This document shows positions 1 through 8,892 of a stretch of 22,791 bases of DNA, piece after piece (position 1 is the stretch's first letter; every line of letters starts with the position of its first letter). The stretch comes from Candidatus Fermentibacteraceae bacterium (lineage in GTDB: Bacteria; Fermentibacterota; Fermentibacteria; Fermentibacterales; JCC-6), in assembly GCA_029932015.1 (NCBI GenBank), contig JAOZQW010000003.1, positions 1-22,791 of the forward strand. Reading direction: 5' to 3'. Made by a program: the position numbers and the translations under genes. The notes under the pieces were generated by a model, which saw only the letters and a program-made list of their open reading frames with translations, was not told the origin of the DNA and ran no database searches.

Positions 1-666
1 GTCGATTATGGAGAGAGACGGCACAAAGGCACTCGTGCCGTACTGCCCGTACTCCACGAGACGGGGAGAGAGATAATGCAGCGTGATGCCCCTTTCCATG
101 AAGACGTCTTTCGGGTACATGTAAGCACCGCCGATCGGTACGACGCAGGCGGTTGCTCCTTCCCTTATGCAGATATCAATGAGTCTCTCCGTTCTGTCCA
201 GTCCTCTGTTTTTATAGACAGTTGAGCTGGGGACGATCTCGGTATCGATATTCAGTTCGCGAATGACTGCCGCAAGACTCTCTGTCGCTAGCATTGATAT
301 CGATGATGTGTCCGATTCGATCACCGGCATGATGATGTCCATGCACTCATCAAAGTGGGGAGCCCTACTGTAGGCCATGTGCAGGGTCCGCTTCAGGGGC
401 TCTCTCCATTTCTGGTCATGGGAGATAAGGACATCCCGGATAGACCTGTTCGGGGAGGCGTTGGTCAGGGGAACGGTGAACATATGCTCGTTGCCCTGAA
501 CAAGTATCCTGTTCCGATTGATCCACCCGCGCATGATGAACTGGACATCATCGTAGATCACGAATCTGTCGGTGGCGGCCATGTACTGGTAGTAGCCCAG
601 GTACGGAAAGAAATACGGCTGCATGATCCCGAGTGTAATGCCGCTAATGCGAGGATCACCCTTCAT
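1..666 (-). CDS. WbqC-like family protein (3' end outside window)
   Basis: The 222 visible residues carry the WbqC-family signature: MQPYFFPYLGY at residues 15-25, then YDDVQF and GWINRNRI at about 38-54. WbqC-like proteins are common in O-antigen and capsule clusters, but their reaction is not firmly established; they are often found with sugar aminotransferase or acyl-modification genes. The start is ATG at 666, inside the end of the upstream GT-C gene (the two overlap by 11 bases), which points to translational coupling. An AGGGA stretch lies upstream at suitable spacing. The reading frame is open to base 1, so the last residues and stop are missing; the family is usually about 230-240 residues, so little is lost. 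It is the most distal visible gene of the leftward polysaccharide operon. Family assignment is strong and biochemical role unknown. Confidence 0.88.
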   Translation of the reverse strand, partial: MKGDPRISGITLGIMQPYFFPYLGYYQYMAATDRFVIYDDVQFIMRGWINRNRILVQGNEHMFTVPLTNASPNRSIRDVLISHDQKWREPLKRTLHMAYSRAPHFDECMDIIMPVIESDTSSISMLATESLAAVIRELNIDTEIVPSSTVYKNRGLDRTERLIDICIREGATACVVPIGGAYMYPKDVFMERGITLHYLSPRLVEYGQYGTSAFVPSLSIID

Positions 667-1960
667 CGGTCATGTCCCTATTTTTGCGGTTGTCCAGCAG
701 CCATGTCACAGTTACACCCCCGGTTGCGGCGAAAGCCCAGAAAAATGTCAGACCGTACTTCGGCGCTCTTGCGGCCGGGCCTGAGACTACCGCAGAGAAA
801 ATGAACCAGGCCGCGGCCATACCTATCAGCGGGGATGCCCTGGATCTCAGCTTCCGCCGGAAGAGGGAGATCAAGAACAGACAGGCTAGTGATAATGCTG
901 CTGCCATGGCGAGACCTTTGATTAGAAGAAAGATCAGAGGACTGTTCTGGAAGAGCGGCAGATCCTCGAAGTATTTCGTCCCGGGCTTGAAGAAGCCCGG
1001 CCAGGATACAAGGTGCGGAACAGCGATTCGCAACGGGTCTTCACGGATCAGAGTCCACATGATGCCCTTGAAGATGCTGTCCCTCTTCGCCCAGTTGTAA
1101 CCGCTGTCGGTCAGTGCAGGGCTGGAGATGATATTCACGATAGAGTCCCTGAAAGCCCGGTCCCATCCCACTTCTCCAGAGAGAATGAGAACCCGTTCGA
1201 AAGGATCCCTGCTCGTCTGCGTAGAGAGGGCGTCAAGTCCGAACTGCTCGTTGTTGTGGTGTCGCCAGGCCCAGCCGAAAGCATTGGAGAAGAGGAAGAG
1301 CAGGGGGATGAGAACGAGCTTCTCTTTGAGCGGGAATCTGCGGCACAGAAGGATGAGAGATACGTAAGGGAGCCAGGCAAGTGACATTACCGGCTTTACT
1401 GCAACCCCGATGCTGAGCAGTGCTCCGATTGCAACGACCAGCGCCGTCCTCCACCGTCCGCTCTCCGACTGGTAGAGTCTTATCCAAAGATAGCCTGTGG
1501 CCGCGCAGACAGTGACCATCAGGGACTCCGGCAGAAGCATGAATGAATGTATCACAAGTGCGGGTATGAGGAGACTGATACCGACTGCCGGCAGGAAAGC
1601 CCTGCGGGAGAAGCGCGACGCTGTCGCGCCGATGATGAGAGCCGTCATCAGGTCGAGCAGCTGCTGGACCAGGAGAATAGTTATTCCATGACCATCGTCT
1701 GCGAGGGCTCCCGTAGAAAGGAGTAGCAGTGGATACAAAGGCATGCGCTTGGATGCCGTTTCATGAACCCCGTCGGAAAGGTCGGTGGCGAGTTCCAGGT
1801 AACTCCTCGTATCGGGCTGTACGCAGAGGGCATCCGCTGTCTCTGTGCTTGAAACGGATATCCCGATGATCCCAATTGATCTGATAAAAATCGCGGCGAT
1901 GATGAGACCGAGACCGAAAGTGGAAACGAGATATTCTTTGCGTATGGAGTCCATATACAC
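656..1960 (-). CDS. GT-C/ArnT-PMT-like membrane glycosyltransferase
   Basis: This 434-residue polytopic membrane protein has many hydrophobic helices and an early extracytoplasmic loop containing PDTRSY (Asp50) followed by RMPLYPLLL. That arrangement is typical of GT-C enzymes of the PMT/ArnT (GT39/GT83-like) superfamily, which transfer a sugar from a polyprenyl-phosphate donor on the outer face of the inner membrane. In this operon it probably adds a side-branch or terminal sugar to the surface glycan. Two starts are possible. GTG at 1960 lies one base after the flippase stop, with GGAG seven bases upstream; ATG at 1954 has AAGG upstream. The 3' end overlaps the WbqC-like gene. Donor and acceptor cannot be read from sequence. 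Class is fairly certain, subfamily is not. Confidence 0.8.
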   Translation of the reverse strand: MYMDSIRKEYLVSTFGLGLIIAAIFIRSIGIIGISVSSTETADALCVQPDTRSYLELATDLSDGVHETASKRMPLYPLLLLSTGALADDGHGITILLVQQLLDLMTALIIGATASRFSRRAFLPAVGISLLIPALVIHSFMLLPESLMVTVCAATGYLWIRLYQSESGRWRTALVVAIGALLSIGVAVKPVMSLAWLPYVSLILLCRRFPLKEKLVLIPLLFLFSNAFGWAWRHHNNEQFGLDALSTQTSRDPFERVLILSGEVGWDRAFRDSIVNIISSPALTDSGYNWAKRDSIFKGIMWTLIREDPLRIAVPHLVSWPGFFKPGTKYFEDLPLFQNSPLIFLLIKGLAMAAALSLACLFLISLFRRKLRSRASPLIGMAAAWFIFSAVVSGPAARAPKYGLTFFWAFAATGGVTVTWLLDNRKNRDMTDEG

Positions 1961-1961
1961 C

Positions 1962-3269
1962 TTACTGCTCCGTGGTCCCGGAGCGCTTCATGACCCGTCT
2001 CAGCCGTTCGATCAGGAACCTGATATCAGCAGGTACAGGAATAAGCATCTGTCCGAGTGTGAATCTACCCAGTTTTCTCATGGCAATGAGGCAGTATATG
2101 AAGGAGGCCAGCTCCATGGTCACAACTGCAAGGGCCGCGCCGATGAGCCCCCAGGGCGGGACGCAGAGAAGGAGCGTTGTAACACCCGTCCCGAAGCTGT
2201 AAATAGAGAGCCTCAGGAAGAATCGGGAATTGCCTCTGCCGACTAGATAGTTGGATGATACCTGACTGAACGAGAAGAAAGGGAAAGCGAAGATGATGAT
2301 CTGCGCTGCGGGTATGGCAGGCTGGTAATCAACGCCGTAGAGCAGAGTGAAGAGTGATGGTATCACCGGGAAGATGAGCAGCGCCACCAGAAGGAAGAAA
2401 GCGAACATCATCCTGAGAAGCTTGGCCGTCTGCTCTGCCAGCGATTCATCATCCGATGCTGCCACTCTCGGGAGCAGGAGAGAGGCAACCGTCCTCGGGA
2501 GGATCTTCGCCCTCACAAGGTAATTCTGGGGGATAGCCAGATATCCGACCGCCGCATCCCCGGAGAAGAAGCGCAGGAGGTAGATGGTGATGCTCTTGTT
2601 CAGCCTCCGCAGAACAGTTGAGAGATGGAGGGGAAGACCGAATCGGATCTGCCTGAAAAGGATCTTAACTGAAGGTCTTGAGACAGAGATGGTGGATCTG
2701 AGAGCGAACAGGACGTAAACGCATTTAAGTACGATAGAAGAGGTATAGGCGAATATGTACCCCCAGATGCCGTGAAAGAGCAGAAATGCCGCCAGGAAGG
2801 CTGCGAACCGTGAAATGTACTCGACTATCTGGGCGATGTTGTACTTGATGATGAGCTGCGAACCGAGAAGGATGTTGGCCGCATATCCCGAGAACAGGGT
2901 CATCGAGATAAGAAGGCTGATTACGGCAGACGAGGTGATCGTCAGGGAGAAGAGGCCACCCAGAGGAATGAGTACAAGGAATGCCAGCGCGCCGATGACA
3001 AGCGAATACAGGATAGAGTTGCCGAGAAGTGCCCCACGTATCTCCGGATACTTCGCTGCGAACCTGACGTTTGCCGGAGCAAGACCCATTCCAGTGAAGA
3101 GACTTGCCACCGCGACTGAAGTCAGGATCAGAGTGTACTCACCCCGCATGGCAGGTGTGAGACCCCTCGCTAGGAATACCGATGTGGGGATGGCCATGAC
3201 TATGCCTGCGAGACGGACCCCGAAGGTCTGTGCAACCTGACCGAGGAAGGAGCTGGGATTACCGGCCAT
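1962..3269 (-). CDS. Wzx-like polysaccharide flippase (MOP superfamily)
   Basis: This 435-residue protein has about 12 predicted membrane segments. Its N-terminal pattern (FGVRLAGIVMAIPTSVFLARGL, then RGEYTL) is characteristic of oligosaccharide flippases of the MOP/MATE exporter superfamily (Wzx, RfbX, MurJ relatives). Such proteins move undecaprenyl-linked repeat units from the cytoplasmic to the periplasmic leaflet. The ATG at 3269 overlaps the upstream glycosyltransferase by 11 bases and is preceded by AGGGAG at four bases, supporting this start. With the Wzy-like protein at 5485-6738 it indicates Wzx/Wzy-dependent assembly rather than ABC-transporter export. Charged residues are concentrated in loops and at the basic C-terminus. 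No defect is visible. Confidence 0.9.
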   Translation of the reverse strand: MAGNPSSFLGQVAQTFGVRLAGIVMAIPTSVFLARGLTPAMRGEYTLILTSVAVASLFTGMGLAPANVRFAAKYPEIRGALLGNSILYSLVIGALAFLVLIPLGGLFSLTITSSAVISLLISMTLFSGYAANILLGSQLIIKYNIAQIVEYISRFAAFLAAFLLFHGIWGYIFAYTSSIVLKCVYVLFALRSTISVSRPSVKILFRQIRFGLPLHLSTVLRRLNKSITIYLLRFFSGDAAVGYLAIPQNYLVRAKILPRTVASLLLPRVAASDDESLAEQTAKLLRMMFAFFLLVALLIFPVIPSLFTLLYGVDYQPAIPAAQIIIFAFPFFSFSQVSSNYLVGRGNSRFFLRLSIYSFGTGVTTLLLCVPPWGLIGAALAVVTMELASFIYCLIAMRKLGRFTLGQMLIPVPADIRFLIERLRRVMKRSGTTEQ

Positions 3270-4482
3270 TCCGCTCCCTGTCGATAATGGAGTTATAGAC
3301 AGCCATCATCGTTTCGGTGACGGCACGGGGATCATGGAGAGTCCTGCATACGTGACTGGCCCTTTGCCCCATCTCCGCTGCGGTCGCGGGATCGGTCGCG
3401 AGATCCTCAAGCACATCGGCGAGATCCTCGCTGTCACTCCTGCCGAAGAGCCTTCCGGTGACTCCCTCTTCTATCATCGACAGGATCCCCCCGGTAGAGC
3501 TGGCGACGCAGGGAAGTCCGAAGCACATTGCTTCAGCCAGGGCATTTGGGCTGTTCTCTATATACGAGGGCAGCACGAAGACCGAGGCACTGCTGTAGAT
3601 ATCGATGAGTTTCGAAGGGTCTGCGTATCCGGTAAAGGAGACCTGTTCTGTCAAACCCAGTGCTTCCATCATGTCCCTCAGATAGCGGCCGTAGCCCCCA
3701 TTCGGGAACTGACCTGCAAGAGCAATCCGGAAATCCATTCCCCTTCGCCTGAGAGAACCTGCTGCTTTCAGCAGAACATCGACTCCCTTCAGGGGTTTTG
3801 CAGATGCGGTCGAAACGAAAAGGGGTACTCTCCCATCCTTCGGAGGAGTCCATAGCGAGTTCCGGAACTCTCTCCGCACTATCCTCGGACATGAATGGTA
3901 TTCAGCGTTGGGATTGATTGAAAAGAGATAGTCCCGGTCCCAGGCAGTCCTCCCGGAAAAGTATGTTCCCTCTCTGAATATCCTGACCTCCCTTTGAGAC
4001 CTTATCCTGTAGGACATGTACTGCCTGACGAGCCCCCTGAATCGGAGCCGCTCGAAACCCCGGAGCGGTCCGAAGAAAGCCTTGGCGCATTCACCGAGTA
4101 TTCCCTGGATCTCAATGAGGGAGGGCATATCGATCCTGCTTCCGAGAAGAGCGTGGTACTTCTCGGTCCCGTGAAACTCGACAAGGTCCGGCTTCTCCGA
4201 GGGGATAAGCGTCTCCCAGTGTCTGAGAAGCCTACCGGTGGATATCCCGAGTTCCTCAAGGCGGTTCTCCCCCGCGCAGTGGTAGACGACTCCGCCCTCT
4301 TCAAACGAGAAGGGTGCTTCGCACTGCCGTCCGGACCAGGCAACGCTGATGCTTACATTGTGGTCACGTCTGAGGCTCTCGAGCAGTTCCACCATCCAGA
4401 AACCGCTGCCACCCGAAGACGGCATACCGAGTCGTCTTCTGACAGCGGGGAATGGAATATTAACGAACCAGAAGAGCTTCAT
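3259..4482 (-). CDS. GT4 family glycosyltransferase
   Basis: This 407-residue GT-B enzyme builds the glycan repeat unit at the cytoplasmic face of the membrane. The N-terminal Rossmann domain begins MKLFWFVNIPF and includes the glycine-rich SSGGSGFW near residues 22-29. The C-terminal nucleotide-sugar domain has STASAKPLKGVDVLLKA near 224-240 and a complete E-x7-E motif (Glu309 in YIENSPN, Glu317 in LAEAM), followed by GLPCVASSTGG. The ATG at 4482 overlaps the sulfotransferase stop as ATGA, so the two are translationally coupled. It in turn overlaps the flippase gene by 11 bases. The sugar donor cannot be assigned. Confidence 0.9.
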   Translation of the reverse strand: MKLFWFVNIPFPAVRRRLGMPSSGGSGFWMVELLESLRRDHNVSISVAWSGRQCEAPFSFEEGGVVYHCAGENRLEELGISTGRLLRHWETLIPSEKPDLVEFHGTEKYHALLGSRIDMPSLIEIQGILGECAKAFFGPLRGFERLRFRGLVRQYMSYRIRSQREVRIFREGTYFSGRTAWDRDYLFSINPNAEYHSCPRIVRREFRNSLWTPPKDGRVPLFVSTASAKPLKGVDVLLKAAGSLRRRGMDFRIALAGQFPNGGYGRYLRDMMEALGLTEQVSFTGYADPSKLIDIYSSASVFVLPSYIENSPNALAEAMCFGLPCVASSTGGILSMIEEGVTGRLFGRSDSEDLADVLEDLATDPATAAEMGQRASHVCRTLHDPRAVTETMMAVYNSIIDRERNGR

Positions 4483-5483
4483 CCGGCAGTCTCCCCCCCG
4501 TGATCTGCGTAGTGCCGGAGGAAGTCCGGAACAGCAGTGCCTTCTATGGCGTCTCTGACAAAAGACTCGGTTGACCTGGAAAGACCTTCTCTCCAGGAGG
4601 TGTCTTCACGGATCGTCAACGGCCCTCTGTAGCGCATGGGATTTCCTGCAATCAGATGGTAATCCCTTGTGTCGATATCGAGAGCAGCCCCGGGTTCGGA
4701 AAGTCCCAGAAATGCCGCAATCGCCGCTCTCACTGAAAAGGGATCAGAGCAGAGATCCTCATAATTCACGAAATGCACATCCGCGGTCCCACTCTTCATG
4801 TCGGTGGTATTTGCCAGTAGCTTCTCGAGTCTGCTGTAGAATCTCAGCCACTGTTTCACGACCGGGACTGGATCACGCCCGCGCTTCTCCGAACTCCACG
4901 CTATCCCGTAAGGATCGCGGGTGAGGACGATCAGACTGACGTCCTGCTCCCTGCCTCTCCGGATGTGGGAGAACCGGAAAGGGTCCTTGGTTGAATCGAC
5001 TACGAATTGGGCTCCCGCAGTTTCAGCTAACGCGTTTATAAGATTCCAGTTGTTATCGGTCACCTGTCTTTGAAGCCTCTCCGATATCCTGGAGAGAAAC
5101 CCGAGTCCGCGGATTCTGGCCGACGATCCGACAAGCCGTCTGAGAAGAAGCTGCCTCTTTGGAATACTCCTTGTGAAGGACTGGGGTCTCGTATAGCCTA
5201 TCCTGAAAGAGAGAGGGTCGGATGCGATATCGATGCCTGTGATACTTGAGATTCGGTCTGTCACCGTACTCCACACAGGGCATCTGTCGAAGGGGTTCAG
5301 GCATGTGCAGATGTTTTGGTTCTCGATGGATGGCGGTTTGATGCTGCCGTGCAGCAGCTGCCATGAGTAATATCTCATCTCCCCCGCGGAAAAGACCCCT
5401 TCTATCGATCCGGTAAGAAAATCGAGAAGGGTCGAACCCGAGTGTCCTATCGAGCAGATGTAAATAAGCCGGGGTGAAGCCAT
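4479..5483 (-). CDS. PAPS-dependent sulfotransferase
   Basis: This protein of about 334 residues resembles the Sulfotransfer_3-type family, which moves sulfate from 3'-phosphoadenylyl sulfate to carbohydrate or small-molecule hydroxyls. The 5'-phosphosulfate loop is near residues 12-20 (IGHSGSTLL), the conserved VDSTKDPFR is near 162-170, and the 3'-phosphate-binding LTRDPYGIAWSS is at 187-198. A cysteine cluster typical of the family, CTCLNPFDRCPVW, lies near 59-71. ATG at 5483 is preferred over ATG 5513: it follows the Wzy stop by one base, has GGAGG nine bases upstream, and starts directly with the beta strand before the PAPS loop. The 3' end overlaps the next GT4 gene as ATGA. In a polysaccharide operon, sulfation of the glycan is the likely role. 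No PAPS synthesis genes are in the window. Confidence 0.88.
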   Translation of the reverse strand: MASPRLIYICSIGHSGSTLLDFLTGSIEGVFSAGEMRYYSWQLLHGSIKPPSIENQNICTCLNPFDRCPVWSTVTDRISSITGIDIASDPLSFRIGYTRPQSFTRSIPKRQLLLRRLVGSSARIRGLGFLSRISERLQRQVTDNNWNLINALAETAGAQFVVDSTKDPFRFSHIRRGREQDVSLIVLTRDPYGIAWSSEKRGRDPVPVVKQWLRFYSRLEKLLANTTDMKSGTADVHFVNYEDLCSDPFSVRAAIAAFLGLSEPGAALDIDTRDYHLIAGNPMRYRGPLTIREDTSWREGLSRSTESFVRDAIEGTAVPDFLRHYADHGGETAG

Positions 5484-5484
5484 G

Positions 5485-6738
5485 CTAACTGTCCTCCGTC
5501 TCCTGCCGGGCATCCGGCAGGGCGTCCCTTTTTATCATTGCGTTCGTAATGCCGAAGTAGATCATTAGGATGGAGAGGTAAGAGCCCTGTCTTATTGCGT
5601 CGATCTTGGCTTCGCTGAAGGCCCAGAAGAGCCAGAATACAATAAGGGCGACATCGATACCCTTGTAAGGGTCAGACTTCGACCGCTTGCTCAGACTCCT
5701 GTAAGACCATCGAAGGGTCTTGTACAGCAGCAGCACGATCGAGAACAATCCGAGGTATCCCGCGAGAAGGAGCATGGAGAGATAGATTGAGTGCGGAGAT
5801 ACGAATGTCCCCCCCATCCTGTTGTTGAAGACCTCCATCATTCGCGTGCCGTAACCCGTCAGTGGCATTCCCCGAAGGAGACCAAACGCGACCACGTACA
5901 TGGAAGCTCTGTTGAAGGCTCTTTCCCCGGAGACCTCCAGATCCATGATCCGCGTACGGTTGTAATCAATGACCTCTCTGGGGACAAGGTAGTTGTATCC
6001 GATCGAGAGTACAATGACCAGGAATAGCAGCAGCTTGAGCAGCTGCCCTCTTCGCTTCGAGTATCGCATGTAGAGAAGGACGAAGAGCAGAGGAGGGAAG
6101 ACCATGGAGATGACGAATCCCCTGGTCGCGGTCAGTGCTCCGACCATGAATATCATGAGTATGCCGATGTAAATCTTTCTGTTGGAGCGTCTTATCGCAT
6201 TGTTGTACGTGATCAGTCCGAGAGCGATTATCACACTCAGACCGAGATACTCGGCCAGGAGTTCGTATCCGGAGAACGACCCTTGGAAGCGGCTTTCGCC
6301 ACTCACACCGTATTCGGCGTATATCCCGCTTCCGATTATGTGGAATTTGTACAGCAGGTACAGAATGAACTGCATTGCTGCACCGAAGAGAAGCAGCCGG
6401 AGAAGGAAGACAGCATCCCTGGGGGTTCTGATGTAGATTGTCGTCAGCACCATCCATCCGACCGATGTGATGCAGAGGAGGAACCACCTCAGATCCTGAC
6501 CACTCAATCCCGGTGAGAGGGCGTAAGCAAGCACTATCGAGAAATAGAAGAGGGCTATGAAAGGTAGAAGCGGTCTGGAACGCTGAATGAACAGGGAGAT
6601 ATTCCTGATATTGTTATTGGAGTACGCGAGGATGAGTACGAATGGCAGAAGAGCCATCATCAGCAAGAAGAGGTAAGAATAGATGAACAGGCTCTGGAAG
6701 GGGAGAAGGAATATGAGCAGTGCAATCAACCTTCTCAT
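5485..6738 (-). CDS. Wzy-like O-antigen polymerase/ligase
   Basis: This 417-residue protein has about 10-12 hydrophobic segments and a large periplasmic loop in its second half. That loop runs from roughly YNRTRIMDLEVSGERAFNRASM to SPHSIYLSMLLLAGYLG and has the RxSM...GYG...PHSIYL pattern of the O-antigen ligase/polymerase (Wzy_C/WaaL-like) family. Polymerases join lipid-linked repeat units in the periplasm and ligases attach the polymer to lipid A core; sequence alone does not separate them. Next to a Wzx-like flippase, polymerase is the better guess. The ATG at 6738 overlaps the upstream GT4 stop as ATGA. The downstream sulfotransferase start is one base beyond this stop. Confidence 0.85.
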   Translation of the reverse strand: MRRLIALLIFLLPFQSLFIYSYLFLLMMALLPFVLILAYSNNNIRNISLFIQRSRPLLPFIALFYFSIVLAYALSPGLSGQDLRWFLLCITSVGWMVLTTIYIRTPRDAVFLLRLLLFGAAMQFILYLLYKFHIIGSGIYAEYGVSGESRFQGSFSGYELLAEYLGLSVIIALGLITYNNAIRRSNRKIYIGILMIFMVGALTATRGFVISMVFPPLLFVLLYMRYSKRRGQLLKLLLFLVIVLSIGYNYLVPREVIDYNRTRIMDLEVSGERAFNRASMYVVAFGLLRGMPLTGYGTRMMEVFNNRMGGTFVSPHSIYLSMLLLAGYLGLFSIVLLLYKTLRWSYRSLSKRSKSDPYKGIDVALIVFWLFWAFSEAKIDAIRQGSYLSILMIYFGITNAMIKRDALPDARQETEDS

Positions 6739-7940
6739 TCAGGTCCCATCAGGAATTTTGGAAGGGATCTTGAATAGGCAGTGTATGAGAATCGCTCCAG
6801 AGCGAGCAACTTCCCGCGTATGCCGATCTCCTCCGCCTGATCCATGTCATCCAGCACTCTCAGCAATGAAGCGGCTAGAGATGAAGCGTCCCCAGGTTTG
6901 TACATGAAAGCGCTCTCTCCATCCGTGAATAGCCGGGAGACATCACCAATATCTCCTGTAACCAGCGGGATGCCGTTGAAAGTGTAGTCGGCTATCTTGG
7001 TCGGCATCCTGCTCAGCGAACGGAGGTCATCCTCCAGAGCCACGACTGCGGCGCAGGAAGTGGCGAATAGTTCGAGCAGGTCCGCTCTGGGGAGATATCC
7101 CCTGCATCTGACACCATCCGTGAGCTTCCCATTTCCATCGACCGAAGATTCTCCGCCCTTCAGGCGCAGCAGATCAGCTGTACTGAACCCGCCCGTGATA
7201 TGGAGTTCCACCCGGGGATGAGCCATCCTGACTTCAGCAAAGGCATCGAGCAGCATCCTCAATTCCCGTGAATAGCCAGCCGAGATAGAGATGACGATCC
7301 TGCCCGGTACGGGCCTGCGGCGGATCTTAACTTCGCCCGGGTCGGCCAGGATCGGGAGGTACATCACCGATTCCGGCTTCCGCCCCATTACGGAGACCTT
7401 TTCGAGCAGGAAGTTGGATATTGTGGTTACTCTGTCTGCCATGCGCAGAGCGACCGTCCTGTACAGCCGGAGGCTTGTTCTGCCAATCAAGTTCCGCTTT
7501 GATTCCATCGCAACCGGCCACTCGACCAGATCCAGGGCGAAGGTGACCTCCATGAGTCTGCAGAGGAGCATCAATAGCAGGAGGGAGAAGATACTTCTCT
7601 CATAGAATATCACCGCCTTCAGCCTGCCGGATGTAGCGGCCTCAGCTACAAGTCTACAGGTCCGTATGAATCCTGATATGGTGCAGAGCCGCCTGGAGAG
7701 GAAAGAGTCAGGACGAATGGTCCTGCCGCATGTGTAGCGGAAAGGTATTCCCTGGAAGACCCCCTCCGGGAGGGTGTTCCTGCCGGAACCGCAGCTCTCT
7801 GAAGTGTTTGCATGTATCACAGCGGGAGTTGCCCCGCCCTCCTGGAGAGCTTTCGCAATGAGCAGGATCCTTCTCGTCGCAGCCATCCCATGAGGGAAGC
7901 CGGTCCTGATGGTGACGATGAGCGTATCGGCCTCCTCCAT
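6735..7940 (-). CDS. GT4-like glycosyltransferase, first gene of the leftward operon
   Basis: This is a GT-B fold glycosyltransferase of about 401 residues. After MEEADTLIVTIRTGFPHGMAA it shows an N-terminal domain ending near VTTISNFLLEKV, and a C-terminal domain with GRIVISISAGYSRELRMLLDAF and SRMPTKIADYTFNGIPLVTGD, the nucleotide-sugar-binding loop. The usual first Glu of E-x7-E is not obvious; this region is the divergent R-x-P-x-K-x-x-DY type. I chose ATG 7940 because it leads straight into the first beta strand. In-frame ATG 7955 and GTG 8003 exist, but none has a strong ribosome-binding site, so the start is uncertain. It is the promoter-proximal gene of the 7940-to-1 polysaccharide operon and overlaps the Wzy-like gene as ATGA. 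Confidence 0.83.
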   Translation of the reverse strand: MEEADTLIVTIRTGFPHGMAATRRILLIAKALQEGGATPAVIHANTSESCGSGRNTLPEGVFQGIPFRYTCGRTIRPDSFLSRRLCTISGFIRTCRLVAEAATSGRLKAVIFYERSIFSLLLLMLLCRLMEVTFALDLVEWPVAMESKRNLIGRTSLRLYRTVALRMADRVTTISNFLLEKVSVMGRKPESVMYLPILADPGEVKIRRRPVPGRIVISISAGYSRELRMLLDAFAEVRMAHPRVELHITGGFSTADLLRLKGGESSVDGNGKLTDGVRCRGYLPRADLLELFATSCAAVVALEDDLRSLSRMPTKIADYTFNGIPLVTGDIGDVSRLFTDGESAFMYKPGDASSLAASLLRVLDDMDQAEEIGIRGKLLALERFSYTAYSRSLPKFLMGPE

Positions 7941-8132
7941 GGAGTACTCGCACATATCTCCATGGTCAGCGCTTGTCACGCAGGTTTCGATAGGCACCCC
8001 CACGCAGGATCATCTCTGGAACCTGCTGCACAGAGCCTGTTAAGTGTCCCTGGATGCATTGCATGTATAATACTAATTTCACATATACCGTCCCATGCAG
8101 GCATATTCCGATACCAGCGCCGGAGCGATCCT
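7941..8132. promoter_or_regulatory. Divergent intergenic region with a candidate -10 at 8066-8071
   Basis: This 192-base gap separates the two divergent glycan operons. It contains an AT-rich island with a perfect TATAAT at 8066-8071 on the plus strand, immediately preceded by TG. This would place a transcript start near 8078, about 55 bases before the TTG start at 8133. On the minus strand the same island reads TATTAT, so one site could serve both operons. No convincing -35 element exists in either direction at 16-18 bases. The shared-promoter reading is inference. Confidence 0.35.
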
Positions 8133-8750
8133 TTGAGCAGCAGGGCTCTTCCCTGGAGGCTCCATGGGCAGATTAATCGCATCCGCAGGTCATTTTCCAC
8201 TCTCATTGCAAGGCTCCGATGCCATATTTGGAGTATTGATATCGGTCCCGGCAGCATTTTCAACGGCCCCTTCAGGATCAGACGTTGTCCCGGAAGCAGT
8301 ATTTCCATAGGCAGTTCCTTCAAGTCTGAGGGGGGCCCTTTCGCCAACCCAATAGGCCTCTCCATGGCTACATTCGTGCAGACCCTTGCCAGGGATGCCG
8401 AACTCATAATCGGAGATGACGTTGGAATGAGTGGTGCAGTGGTCTCATGCACCCTCAGTGTGACCATTGGCGACAGGGTTCTTGTGGGTGCCAACGCGAA
8501 GATATTCGATTCCGATTTCCATCCACTGATTTCTGACGCCAGGAGATATGACCGAAGTGGAGTGAAGCGGAAGCCCGTGAGTATCGGTGACGACTGCTGG
8601 ATTGGCGCCGGAGCTGTCCTCCTTCCGGGAACCGTCCTTGACCGGAATGTAGTTGTTGCAGCTGGAGCAGTCGTGACGGGAACATTCGGGCCTGACTGTG
8701 TGATTGGTGGGGTTCCGGCAAGGGAGATCGGGAACCTGGGCTCCCGCTGA
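8133..8750 (+). CDS. Left-handed beta-helix (hexapeptide) O-acetyltransferase, WcaF-like
   Basis: This protein of 205 residues has imperfect hexapeptide repeats typical of the CoA-dependent xenobiotic/nodulation-type acetyltransferases. Near the N-terminus it shows IGPGSIFNGPFRIRRCPGSSISIG, then IGDDVGMSG, IGDRVLVGANAKIFDSDFHPL (with the conserved catalytic His in DFHP), IGDDCWIGAGAVLLPG and the closing VIGGVPAREIG. It probably acetylates a sugar in the repeat unit. No ATG lies upstream of the conserved region in frame. TTG at 8133 is chosen because GGAG sits seven bases upstream. The frame stays open further upstream but that part has no family resemblance and covers the promoter region. The stop is one base before the next small reading frame. 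Confidence 0.87.
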   Translation: MSSRALPWRLHGQINRIRRSFSTLIARLRCHIWSIDIGPGSIFNGPFRIRRCPGSSISIGSSFKSEGGPFANPIGLSMATFVQTLARDAELIIGDDVGMSGAVVSCTLSVTIGDRVLVGANAKIFDSDFHPLISDARRYDRSGVKRKPVSIGDDCWIGAGAVLLPGTVLDRNVVVAAGAVVTGTFGPDCVIGGVPAREIGNLGSR

Positions 8751-8751
8751 G

Positions 8752-8892
8752 ATGGGATTCAACAGGGCAGGCATCCGCTCTCTGGCATACGGGATTAACA
8801 GCAGGAGGACAGTATCTGTACTTCACCGGGCATATAGATCCTTCCTGAGAGTTTTAAGGCATGAGTTCATTGGGGAAGCCGGGAAGGGGTGA
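8752..8892 (+). CDS. Possible small basic protein, 46 residues
   Basis: This short frame begins with ATG one base after the acetyltransferase stop (TGA-G-ATG), and its own stop overlaps the GTG start of the next glycosyltransferase (GTGA). It therefore has the same coupling seen between real genes in this operon. The product is arginine-rich and probably amphipathic helical (HRAYRSFLRVLRHEF near the end). I recognise no family. It may be a real small protein, or only a translational bridge that carries ribosomes across 138 bases to the next gene. Confidence 0.42.
   Translation: MGFNRAGIRSLAYGINSRRTVSVLHRAYRSFLRVLRHEFIGEAGKG

Noticed and set aside
355..804. 149-codon open frame on the plus strand
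   Set aside because: Antisense to the WbqC-like and GT-C genes, both of which have convincing family signatures.
7812..8132. Extended N-terminus for the acetyltransferase
   Set aside because: The frame is open back to 7812, but that part overlaps the divergent glycosyltransferase and intergenic region and shows no family similarity; TTG 8133 with GGAG is a better start.
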